Positions 50,091 to 60,860 of a DNA stretch of 64,000 nucleotides are shown here, in pieces. The notes beneath the pieces are model-generated. The model saw nothing but the letters and a program-made list of their open reading frames with translations, was not told the origin of the DNA and did no database searches. This DNA is from Aphis gossypii (taxonomy: Eukaryota; Arthropoda; Insecta; Hemiptera; Aphididae). A program made the translations under genes and the position numbers. Numbering within the stretch: position 1 is the first letter of the stretch; each line of letters begins with the position of its first letter. The stretch lies in NCBI RefSeq assembly GCF_020184175.1, contig NC_065531.1:81996604-82060603 (forward strand). Direction: 5' to 3'.

Positions 50091-50749
50091 AGATAAATAA
50101 AAAAAAAATAATAAATACTTTTTTTTTTTTTTTAATACTGTTTTATTTTGACTGGAAGTTATATTAGAAAAATATGTTCAAAAAAGTTAAGAATGAGCAT
50201 TGTTCAATAAAATAATCACCCAAATTATTTATATATATATTTACATTTTTCTAAATTTCCTAGTAATATTCTTTTTTAAAATAAGCTTTTATTGTATCAA
50301 GCAATAGATAAATACAATTTATAAATTATGAAAACAATGTTTGCGAAGCCAGATTTTGTGTCGGTGTAAGACTTTCATAGATGCGTGACTTTTGAACAAC
50401 AGATTTACCTACGTATAGTTAGCATATTAGGTAGAACGTGTAAATCAGTCTACAGTATAGAATTTATGCTGTTAATGTGCTGGTTTTTTTCAACTTTGTA
50501 AAGAAACAAATTATTAACAATATCAAATAAGAGTCAAGAAAAATATAGTTTTAAGATTTTACCCACATCTGTTTAATTTAGATATTTATGAAATCAGTTA
50601 CATTTCTAATTTGAAATCTATTAAATATCAAATAAATGAATCCATGACTCATGAGTCATGAGATACCTACCTATTCTAATTTAATTTTTTTTAACTCTAT
50701 TTGCGTTTATCAAACACCGACAAACAGAAGAATTTTTTTTAATACGCTT
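50091..50749. other. AT-rich non-coding stretch
   Basis: The stretch contains a T run at about 50,119-50,133 and the AP-1-like palindrome described separately. Nothing else is supported. Confidence 0.5.
50643..50660. promoter_or_regulatory. Perfect 18-bp palindrome with two AP-1/bZIP sites
   Basis: CATGACTCATGAGTCATG reads the same on both strands. It contains ATGACTCAT and ATGAGTCAT, each a full match to the GCN4/AP-1-type element TGA(C/G)TCA, overlapping head to head. An 18-bp perfect palindrome of mixed composition is rare by chance here. It could bind two bZIP dimers, for example Jun/Fos or ATF-like proteins. Binding is inference. Confidence 0.4.
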
Positions 50750-51190
50750 TCAATACTAATATTAATAATTGTACACCGGATTTCCAAGACTTAGATTCGG
50801 ATCATTGCCTATGTTTTCAGGCACAATTGAGTAACTAGGTAGCCGGTTTGAAAACGGCATGGACGTTATACCTCGCCAACATGAAAACCACCGGGATCAG
50901 TTGCATTTTTTCGACGTTGTTGTAGAAATACATTCATATGTTATTGATGCCTGCGCAAAAACCGCAAAAACAGTTTTCCGGCTACATTCGAATATATTAT
51001 TATGCAGCTTGTAAGATATTGGGAATAATTCAAGTAAACGCCGAGCGTAAAATCACTGACAACTCATCTCCGAAGTCCGTTGTAATATTATTATAATATA
51101 AACATGTTTTGCGCGTAGTTACGTCGTGATGAGAAATTTGCCATGGGAATATGTATGCAAAATTTTCACAAAGGGACCCCTCCGACAAAA
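50750..51190. promoter_or_regulatory. CpG-richer island, candidate regulatory DNA
   Basis: The stretch is more balanced than its flanks, with repeated CCGG/ACCGG words (near 50,776, 50,842 and 50,889) and AAAACCGCAAAAAC near 50,957. It lies within 120 bases of the AP-1-like palindrome. No exon signals are convincing. Confidence 0.25.
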
Positions 51191-51569
51191 TCATTGTTCC
51201 AAAACACCATTGTAAATATTATTATAAATATTGTGGCCAAGATAATATTGATTTTATATTTAAATGAATTGTATTGATGTGACGGTTATTATACATTTAT
51301 ACAGTATTATAATACTGAGCATATGTTTTTTTTAAATAATAATTGTTATGTTATGAAATAGATAATATCATACATATTATATAATAATCTAATAAAAAAA
51401 GACCATAATATGATGATAGTATGCAGATATCTTACCGTACTTGTTCCGGTCAGCAAACAAAGGCAATTTTATTTGGCTATAAGTAATTTCGTTTATTTTA
51501 ATGTTTATGAACTATATAATACCGGCCAAACCTAATGTAGTTTTTTACGATTTGGCTATATAATATACA
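51191..51569. other. AT-rich non-coding DNA before a LINE remnant
   Basis: No feature can be supported. It may contain further eroded LINE sequence toward its right side. Confidence 0.45.
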
Positions 51570-52600
51570 ATCTAAAATATATTATTTTGTATTTTCATAT
51601 CATAAAATAATATGTAAATCAAATTATGTCTTAATGAGAATGGTTGAATTTTTAGATTTCAATATGTTTCTCATATAATGAGATTCAAATATTTTCTTAA
51701 CAACAGATACATATAGGTTAAAATGAGAAGAATAAAGTCTAAAATCTTTATTATATGGGCATTTATCTAACTTTTGTTCTCGTTGTTAAAAATATTAAAG
51801 TTGTTCTAAAACACTGCCAACTACCTATGTTTTGCTGACTTTATGAAATTAATATTGTTTTTCTAACTACTGCCAATTGAAGTATAATCTAAATAGCTTT
51901 ACTACATGTTTTTGTTCAACAGGTCTATCACTAAATCTTGATAAGTATAAGATGTATGGTAAATGAAAATGTACTTCTCTAAAGTTATAATCATCTGAGA
52001 ACTATAATTACAATTTGGGTGGTTCTGATATTGTGTGCTGCAGGTGTTTATTTGCTATGAGTTGTAAATTAAATTATACTCTTGATTGTAGGTATCATAT
52101 TGAAATTATAGGCTATAAAGGTGTTTGGTTTCTGTAAGGGATTGACATCAAATTGTAGAAATCTACTATCGAGGTGGTAAATTGTACATTAATTAGTCCT
52201 ACACTCCTACCCTTAATTATAGTAGTCATATGAAATCCTTACATAACGATAAACTGTATTCAGTTAGAACTTGTTTCACATTAATTTTTAAGATTTATTA
52301 GATTCATGCTAATCATCCTTATTTACTCCACATATATGCTGCTCTTATCGCTGAGGTTCTTATGATTGCTACATTGGCTAAACATGAACGTGTATAAGTG
52401 TTAACTTTTTCAACAATTTGTTATCTGGTAAAACGGAATGACCTACATTACTTTCACTCATTAATTTAAAAAGTTTTCCAGTATAATACTGTTTTCAAGT
52501 CCCCTTCTATTCTTTTATGTACTCTTCAAATTATTTTTAAAAACGAACTAACCAGACGTTTATGACTATTGCTAATATGAACCATTTTTTTCTCATTTAA
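51570..52600 (+). pseudogene. LINE ORF2 reverse transcriptase to C-terminus, heavily decayed
   Basis: Plus-strand similarity to jockey-like ORF2 can be followed in order through shifting frames. F-L-N-N-R-Y-I (about 51,688-51,712) is followed by a G-H-L-S / L-L-F-S-L block (about 51,758-51,790). A degraded F-A-D box, where the second aspartate is replaced (51,831-51,839 then F-M-K-L), comes next, then S-T-G-L-S-L-N-L-D-K (about 51,916-51,946). Further on are N-F-F-N-N-L-L-S-G-K-T (52,401-52,437), P-T-L-L-S-L-I-N-L-K (52,442-52,472) and, in another frame, N-E-L-T-R-R-L (about 52,543-52,563). Many stops and frameshifts interrupt it. Upstream, an eroded V-N-Q near 51,620 may be the remains of the F-D-S-V-N-H motif. 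It is the oldest-looking of the longer copies, and its boundaries are approximate. Confidence 0.7.
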
Positions 52601-54769
52601 TTATTAATTAATGTAATAAATGTCTAAATTATTTATGATTTGTTAGTTATAAGTAAAACATGCAAACATTTTTATAAAGGGCTTTACCGTTTATATTTTT
52701 GAAATAAAATAAATACTTTTAAGGATATAACTTATAACAAATAAACAACGCGTTTGTAATTTGATTTTTCAAATACTCTCAAAAAAATTGTCTGTTTTGA
52801 TTTCTTTAAAGTGTGGAATCAAATCAAAGTATGCAGTAATTAAAAAAAAAAAACTTTTAACTATTAAGGATATTATAATGACTCAAAAGTGCAAAATAGA
52901 TTTTATGTAAAACAAAATATTCCAAAACACTAAAACACTTATTTCGAGAAAATGAGAGTTTGACCTTAAAAAAAATAATTTGTAAAGTGCCTTAATTTAT
53001 GTAAATATTTCAAAATCTGAATTAATAATTTATATTAATTATTCATGTTTAGTAGTGTGGGTATAAAGTTTAGGCTGATATAGTGACGTGTATAATATAT
53101 ACATAATATATTATGTACATTATAATAGTCGGTCGGAAATGAATTCGAGGATAAACATGTTGAGACATTTAAAGTTTAATAAAAGCCACAAAAAGTAAAT
53201 AAAAAATAAAAACAAAAAGTTACACATTGTGACACTTCAATTTAATTGTTTCATTTTAATTCAAATTGCAACTTTTGTGTATCTATTATGTTATCATTAT
53301 ACCTACATTTTATATTGAAAAGTAGAAATAAATAATGACCAGTGTAACAAACTATCTATGTAACTAAATTTTATTCTAATCAATATTTTTTAGTTTACTT
53401 TCAATTAAAATAATTAATTTTTATTTCATATACATAATAATAATTTGAAAAACATTTATAGAATAAATTAATTTCATAGTTAACTAAATCCATTTGTCAC
53501 TTCTAGTTGTCACTTTTTGTATGCATAGGTATATAATAGTAGATATCGACAATGTATTCTTTCAAGTATTCGACAAGAGTTATCCCGAAAAGCTATATAA
53601 CAATATATTATGTGGTTGTGTGTGATTAATTTTTACAAGTGGGTCGTATAGTTCAGTTTTCGAGAAGTCTGATATTTAAAACGCTTGTGAAATATTATAA
53701 TACGTATAATATGTATATTATGTATTGTACATTAATTTCTGATTGTGTGAAACAAACTCGTTCAAATTACGTGTTTTTATGAACATCGTCATAGACCTAC
53801 ACCCTTTTTTTCTTAACATCTTTACATTTTTTTAAATATAACATTAGGACGATTAAACAATTTGACTTTTACGCTTATTTACGCTATATTTTAACGCTAT
53901 TAATTCTAACCTTGATCATTATATACATATTCTATAAATATTTTAAGATTTTCATAGTTTCTTGTATTACATTTTTTGAAATATATTTAAAATTCTATTA
54001 TCAATAGTATATACTAGGTATAGGTTGAATCTACAATTAAATCGGTAAACACGTAGTGCACATTTTACCTCGTGCACTGTATAATTTTTTTTTATCGTAA
54101 TGAAAAATATATTTTTCGAGTAATTTATACGACGACACCAAAAATTGTTTAAAATTCTACAGTTAAATGGAACACAAATAATACCTACATAAATAATAAA
54201 TCACACGATGATGCATGTTGTGATACTATCGATTCTCATTCACCGCAGTAAATTAAACGTGCGTTAACAGATATTGTAAACAAAAATAATGTGTATACTT
54301 ATATTATAAATTAAATATACATACGATAATTAATAATAACCTATAGTAGGTGATCAGTTTTCATTTAAGATAGATACGTTTTATGTGGGAATAAGGGAGT
54401 CTTTCATTGATCGAAAAGTGACTTCTCCTCTTGGTATGAATGCAAAATATTGGTACGAACTTAACGATACGAACTATTCGATACAATTAATAGTTATTAC
54501 CATCGATTTAATGGATAAATTATACTTTGAGAACTGCTATAATCGTACAAATTCAAAATTTAAAACACGCCTCCACGTGAAACTTATTAACTTACAAGAT
54601 ACTTTTATAATGATCATATATATATAATAATATTAGATTACCTGCAAATAGGTCAATCATTATAAAATAATTGTTATTGATGGGTGATTGTCCGAAAATT
54701 AATTTTATGTTTTCAATTTTACTGATTGTAAATGGCATAATAATTATCATAACAACAAAATTCTCGTTG
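52601..54769. other. AT-rich non-coding stretch
   Basis: No supported gene. A plus-strand frame at 54,385-54,627 has a somewhat more balanced first half than typical chance frames, but no motif or splice context supports it. The rest is A/T-rich with no visible repeat structure. Confidence 0.5.
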
Positions 54770-54836
54770 TTTCATCATCCCCATACTCCCCCATATAATA
54801 TCTAAAGACCCACCCCCACCGGATTGAAAACCACTG
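54770..54836 (-). mobile_element. hAT-type transposon end, minus orientation
   Basis: Reading the minus strand from 54,836, the sequence begins CAGTGGTTTTCAATCCGG and continues into G-rich text (GTGGGGGTGGG). CAGTGGTTNTCAA-type openings followed by a G-rich stretch are typical hAT superfamily terminal inverted repeats. The element would extend to the left. I did not find the opposite inverted end, so this is a fragment or a diverged element of unknown length. Confidence 0.5.
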
Positions 54837-56459
54837 ATGTATATTTGGTATACACTGGTAGATATTAGGTTTGTGGTTAGGCTAGGTGGCAGGTATACAA
54901 TATGTACGCCCCCGGTCACAAATAACCAAAAAAAAAAAAAAAAAGGTTCAACGTTTAATTATTGCTCGGTGGGAACAGGCAGAAAAACAATATTTACCTA
55001 TTATTGCCATATATCACGTGCAAGAGTGCCTCTGCAAATAATGCACATAATATACCGCACGTTGAATGTTCGCCTATAATATTATACGTTTGTCTTCTTC
55101 CTGCAATTGTTGCGTGCGTGTATCCAGACCATATTACATGCATAATATTTAATTGTTTGGAATTTATTTTATTAGAACGTTTCGTTTTCAGGAAAATCGT
55201 TTTATCGCATTATATAACGTAATACACACGTAAAAAATAGTATTTTTGTAGAACAAACACGATTCATCAGAGACCGTTTACAAACTAAACTTAAAAATAC
55301 ATAAAATAATATGTTCGCATTGTAATCAGATACGATAGGCAATTTCCAAGACTTCAAAATTCTTCTTACACTTGTGTGTACAATAAAACAAACGATCGGA
55401 AATTAAAATCCATAATGCATGTGTTACTAGAATTCATAATTATTTCACGGAACCATCGTGCTAAATATACAATACGTAACGTGATTTTGAGTCCAATTTA
55501 TTAATAAATAAATAAAAATAATGAAAAATATATGGAATAACCGATTGTCAAATTAATTTAGTTTGGGTCCAATTACTATGCTGTTATTTAATTTTAAAAA
55601 TAAAATAAGAAAATTATCAAACAAAATTGTATATTATTATATTGTTTTATGAGGATTTTTAACTCTATAAAATTAATTATATAATTAAACATGTACTATT
55701 CAGAAAATTGTTGATAAATCAATATGATAACATGGCACAGTGTAATACAATATTTTACATATTTTTATCGTTCTATGAACTTATGTGTGTAGAAACAACC
55801 ATTTGAAACACAAATATAATTTCAAAAACTGATTATTAAAATAATCTTTAAAACAATCTGCTTTTAAAGTGACATCCATTTTAAAAAAATTACAAATTTT
55901 ATTAAAAATTATTCACAGTGAACTTGATAACTATAATATACTCTCGCGAATGTAATTATTTATATACTAGCTAGATGATTTCTAATTAAATATCTGAAAA
56001 CAATAAATTTCTTTATTGAACCGAAGAAAATAAAAACATTTAATCTTTTCAGATATTAAAATAGTAACGGACGGTTCCTTTTACTACTTCTCATCATTTC
56101 GAATTACGTTTTTAAAATGCATTTTTCTTCTTATCGTTCATCGTAAAATATAATATATTTTTCGTGAATAGTTTTCAATGTCCTTCATTGAGCCAATTTA
56201 CTCACAAATTGTATAATAATTATGACATATATTTTAATTTGAATACTACCTACATACATTGACTTCGATAAATTTCATAAAATATGATAACATTGGTAAT
56301 GAACAAATTATATTTTGGTTATATATTATGTAGGCACTACCACCATCTCTTTCATACGATTTGTGTAACTAACACCAAACATACAAACTATTGTTTTGAG
56401 TGTTAAATCGTCAATTTAATATTATGTAATATTTTATTTGTCCTATATTGTATGAAAAA
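54837..56459. other. AT-rich non-coding DNA with a 17-base A run
   Basis: An A homopolymer lies at 54,928-54,944, just after a CGCCCCCGGTCAC word. Frames at 54,837-55,079 and 54,962-55,222 (plus) cover a slightly CpG-richer patch but have no recognised family. The remainder is AT-rich. Confidence 0.5.
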
Positions 56460-56750
56460 CCGTATCAATTGATTGACGAATTTCAACTTTCTGGAAATTG
56501 CGATGACCGTGCGACGACGACAATGGTATGTATTTTAACACACAATTCGATAAAATAACCCTCGACAGTTTTCACGGAAACGCGTGTTTTATTATTTTTA
56601 AACTACACCACAGTTCCACAGTGAGTGGTGGTAGGGGGCTTGACGATACGCCACCTTTCGCACGCCCATTGGCGCGATGTGACGGGGCGCGCGTGAATTC
56701 ATTTGGCTCGAAATTCGCGAAAAATAATATGTAAATTCGCACAGTGTAAC
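56460..56750. promoter_or_regulatory. CpG-rich island with a CCAAT box
   Basis: The short block is rich in CpG. It includes CGCCCATTGGCGCGATG (about 56,663-56,679), which holds a CCAAT box on the minus strand (ATTGG at 56668-56672), and GGGGCGCGCGTG near 56,684-56,695. Donor-like words occur on the plus strand near 56,523 (ATG|GTATGT) and 56,621 (ACA|GTGAGT). Open frames exist on both strands without recognised products. It could be a promoter, or the downstream side of one, for the minus-strand exon candidate nearby. Confidence 0.3.
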
Positions 56751-56908
56751 TATAAACGAATAAATAAACTGTAAAGTTCAACACCGATTTTCTCACATAG
56801 TTTTCAGAGTTTAAGTTAATACAGCGTGCACCGTGCACCATATATAGGACTTAATACAACAACATAAATACTATTACCTAATATAATATTTTAAAACACA
56901 ATACTTAC

Positions 56909-56939
56909 GAAGTGAAGTCAACGTAGTCATTTCCACCAT
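56909..56939 (-). other. Candidate first coding exon (minus strand), product unknown
   Basis: On the minus strand an ATG at 56939-56937 has A at -3 and G at +4, a strong initiation context. It is followed by ten codons (M-V-E-M-T-T-L-T-S-L) and then a donor, TTC|GTAAGTATTG, with GT at 56908-56907. Upstream in the minus sense is the CpG-rich island at about 57,370-57,970, which could be the promoter. The piece therefore looks like the end of a first exon. Ten codons carry little information, GTAAGT is not rare, and no second exon was identified, so confidence is limited. Confidence 0.25.
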
Positions 56940-57369
56940 AGTAGTTGATCAGTCCGTTCAGTTAACACATATAATTTTCCCGAACAAACAAAATCGTCAA
57001 TAATATGAATTTAATATCTGCTTCGCGATAATACGGCCACAACGTTAAATTCATACACGATAATTCAAATAATAATTTTTATATATACAAAAAAAAAAAA
57101 ATAATTATAACAATGAAAAATATTTAATTAGTAATATAACACTTGTAAAAAAAAAAATTGAGTTTATAGCTATAAAACGCACACGTACAACTAATTTAAC
57201 ATTACTCTTAGGCAGTACGTATCGTACTTGAGATAGTTTTAAAATAATGTCATATTTTACCACCACTAACGAAAATTCGATTCGCGATACTGAAATGTTG
57301 TCATAATAATATGTCGGCATTTCATAATAATTATTATTCTATAATGGAAAACTTTTTTGGTATCGCGGT
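56940..57369. other. Non-coding DNA between the exon candidate and the island
   Basis: The stretch is mostly AT-rich, with an A run near 57,090-57,101. If the minus-strand exon candidate is real, the portion nearest to it would be 5' untranslated sequence. No other feature is visible. Confidence 0.4.
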
Positions 57370-57970
57370 AACTGGTAATTGTGTTATCAAGTACGAATTT
57401 CGGTACGAAACGAATCGCGCCGATAAATGTATGCACTGCACTGCTGCAGTGCATGTGTACGCGGCCGTCTAACGTCTTGGACATTTTAAAAATCGAGTAG
57501 ACTGTCTTCACAATATAGTACTGTTCATTAAAGCACATTTATTATTTCTTTTAGCGTACGTCTAATACTCTCCGTAAGTACTTTCACGAAAAATGGACAA
57601 ACATTTGGCTGGAACAACATATTTTGACGATTAATTACACGGTGCGAGCGCTGACGGTTATTTCGTCGAGTGCCGCAAATTATGGCGACATCGGTTAGAA
57701 CAACGAGTAATTATGTTTGTTTTTTGTATTACTGAGGGATTGGCGAGGTAAAATAATATTATGTACCTACCTACGCGTATGGTTTCGTCGCTATCAAATG
57801 GACTCGCAGATTTCTCATCCGAAAATCTCACCGCCTCCCCCGTTTTTTTCCCGCGTATACTATTCAATTATCAAATTAAAAAACCTACGTAAAATATTAT
57901 GCCCGTCTCAAATATTAACGTCACGGTTTGTCACACTTTCGTAACAGTATACGTCCATTACCGTTACGAA
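57370..57970. promoter_or_regulatory. CpG-rich island, candidate promoter
   Basis: CpG-rich words are dense (CGCGGCCGTCTAACG near 57,460; GTGCGAGCGCTGACGG near 57,642). An AAATTATGGCGAC word near 57,677 contains the GCCAT core bound by YY1/Pho, on the minus strand. A perfect 10-bp hairpin lies at 57,431-57,454. Frames on both strands are open by composition only. It lies upstream, in the minus sense, of the exon candidate that ends at 56,909. Confidence 0.3.
57431..57454. other. Perfect 10-bp hairpin
   Basis: ATGCACTGCA (57431-57440) and TGCAGTGCAT (57445-57454) are exact reverse complements around a four-base CTGC loop. The stem is too short for an ordinary microRNA precursor. It may be a binding-site palindrome inside the island. 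Confidence 0.5.
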
Positions 57971-60179
57971 ATATATCATCGTCGTCGCCCATTAGTGCAT
58001 TATATTATTATTAACGTCCATAGATATAAATTATAACATTTTTTTTCTTGTACCATTATATATATATATAATAATAATAATAATATTTATAATATTATAA
58101 GTCTACAAAGATTGTCCGATATGTTATTCGACAAATACCGATTTTAATAACAATAATAACAAAATATAGTTGTTTAAAGGGATTTTTGATGTCTGAGGTT
58201 TGTCAAACTTATATTGGAATTAATAACAATTGAGATATATATATTTTAAATGACGCATGGAAGAATACGCGAAGTTTATCATAGATGTATTATTTATGAA
58301 TATTGCATTACCTACGTATAAAACACATAATTATTATATGAATATTTATAATAATAGTATATGGTTATAAATTATGATGATCGTTTATTTGATCATTTTA
58401 TATAACTAAACAGAATAAAAATATATTATTTCGAATTTTCACAATAATTAACCATTCTAATAGCATAACTTACTATATAATATTATACATTTTAATACAT
58501 ATATAAACATTTTTTTTTCAATGAAAATAATTAATACATATTACCTACTAGTACGATGAAATCAGTTAAATTTTAATCATTTTAGTTAAGCATCTGAATC
58601 AGCAGTTGGCAAACAGTAATACTTATAAGTTAACTTGATACCATTCATTTCTATCGAATTTTTTCAAGAAATTGTACGTTTACAGAGATATGGAAATTTT
58701 TTAGTACATATATAATATGTATATTCAATTTTTCACACTTAATCGATGGCTTATTATTTATAACGATTTGTAACTACTTAAATAAATAATATTCAAGGAT
58801 ATATTCGTATTTGGCGCATAAAATAGTTTATGAATAAAAAAAAAGTTTTTTTTTTTTATTTAAAACTAAAGTGAAATAATTTTTTTTCTTGTGTTTTCTA
58901 TTTTTCTTTTTCTTTTTTTTATATCAAAGCTTAAAAAGGAATGCAAATTAACATTTCATTGAATTACTTAGCTTTCGTTCTTACCAGCTTTGTAACATTT
59001 TTGTAACCCTTTCCTACCAATAATATAATATGGACTTTAAGAAAGTTTCTGATGGAAAATTGATTTATATTTCATATAAGTTGTTTGCAATTAATTTTAA
59101 CCTCTACATTATTTTAATTAAGTTATATACTTATAACTTTGTTCAAACTGGGAATAGGGATGGATTTTTTATTTAAGAAACAATCTACTCATACACACAA
59201 CACTTTTTAAAAAATATTTACCGATCCACTTAATCAAATAGATTAAATAACTATTTTTATACACAAATAGTCACGATCTAACGCAACTGCCTATTCATGT
59301 TTTTTTTTTTAAAAGCTATAAATAACATTAACAATTAAGTCTTACAATTGTGTAAAGAAATTGATGACGTAACCGGAATAAAATAATAAAATAAAAATGT
59401 CGGAAAAATCATTTAATTTGTTTCACGATATTCATGGCAGCATAATAAGCAATGTTGTTACCAATATTGTGTTCGAGCTTATTTTTTGTTGATTCATAAA
59501 GTATGTTCACGATTTTTTTCTAAAACACACCGTTTTAATGATAGTTCTTTAGTCATTTAAATCCATACATTACATCGCACATAGAACATAACACAAGATA
59601 CATAAAACTACCTAACCTATACATCAAACAAAAAAATTGATTTAAAATATTAATAGATTTCTCCAAATAATATATCTGTTGGTATAATATTATTATAATA
59701 TAGGTATTAGGTATCTATACCTTATGTTCCTCATAAAACTACTTCAATATTCATCACAAGTAAATCGTTTAATTTACTCACCACGTATTATATTTATGCC
59801 AGTGGATATCATATTTTGTAGTTGATTCAAAACGCCTAAGCAATTTTTCATTTTAAAATTATTTTTATTTAAATTTAAAAAAATGCACCTAAAAATAATA
59901 TAAATCAAATATTTTGTATCCTAAATAGAGACCTCCTTCTTACGTATTTTTATTTATTGCAATACATCTTATTTACCAATGTTATTTATTGTTTACGTTT
60001 GACAAATTATTTTATATTATTAGAAAATAATAATATAAAATTAAAATTAAAGAATACTAATCAAATTCAGTGAGTGAAATTTTAGGGGTGGACTTAAGTA
60101 TAATGGTTCATGGTGGGTAAACATTTGAAAAATTGTTTCGTGGTTTGAGTTGAGTTGAGAAGCTTTGGTTTTGGATCTT
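57971..60179. other. AT-rich non-coding stretch with microsatellites
   Basis: A compound AT and ATA repeat lies at 58,057-58,100, and long T runs are present near 58,840-58,920. No gene or transposon is visible. Confidence 0.6.
58057..58100. repeat. Compound AT/AATA microsatellite
   Basis: Alternating TA units pass into ATA units and then into imperfect AATATT words. This is a simple sequence repeat. Confidence 0.8.
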
Positions 60180-60860
60180 TCACATCCGTCGTCCACTCCG
60201 AATGTGCATGAAGGTTCTTTGTTCAGACATCAAACGCTATGTTATACAGCGGTGGGTGATTTTCTTCAATAGCGGATGGACAACAGCAGTGGGTACGGAG
60301 TGTGTGCGATATAATATACCACGTCTTTATGCGCGAAGGAATAAGACTCGAGTTCTACGACCCCATCTCACGCATTATAACCCTTACCGCAGACGTACTT
60401 TCACATTGTCGCGTGCGTTCCAACGGCAATAATGGTTTCAGTCTAACGATCTGCAGCTATTATACGGACCTTCGTGTGATATATGGTTAAGGGCGAAAAA
60501 GTATTTTTTTTTTTAGACATTTAGCGTAACTAATACCGTGGTTACACACTCATACATATTGTAAAGGTAGAATACTTATTGTTGTATTACTACGTCTTAC
60601 GCTTGTAGCTGACCGTGTGCAGATAAATCCCATATAATAGGCACATGACCATGGTATGGTACATTGGAATTTGTCTTCGATTTTGTTTTGGGAGTTCAGT
60701 GGTTTTCGTTTTTATGAACCGTCCGAATAAGACCGTAACACTAATCTACTATCGTGCATTTTAAGTGTAGTCACGGATATTATAGAGCATATTGTATCAT
60801 CATGTGCCACGTCATGTGTGGCCGCGTCACACTTCTTAACACTACCCTTTCTCCGACGCG
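60180..60860. promoter_or_regulatory. More complex, CpG-containing island; possible exon
   Basis: The stretch has nearly balanced composition for about 300 bases (60,180-60,490). An acceptor-like TTCTTTGTTCAG ends near 60,226, and two overlapping plus-strand frames follow (60,202-60,432 and 60,302-60,490). Both products have mixed composition but no recognised family. The right-hand part (60,600-60,860) is CpG-richer without signals. It could be an exon of a poorly conserved or non-coding transcript, or regulatory DNA. Confidence 0.25.

Noticed and set aside
54385..54627. Plus-strand open frame of 80 residues
   Set aside because: There are no recognised motifs, the C-terminal half is I/K/N-rich, and no splice or promoter signal is placed sensibly.
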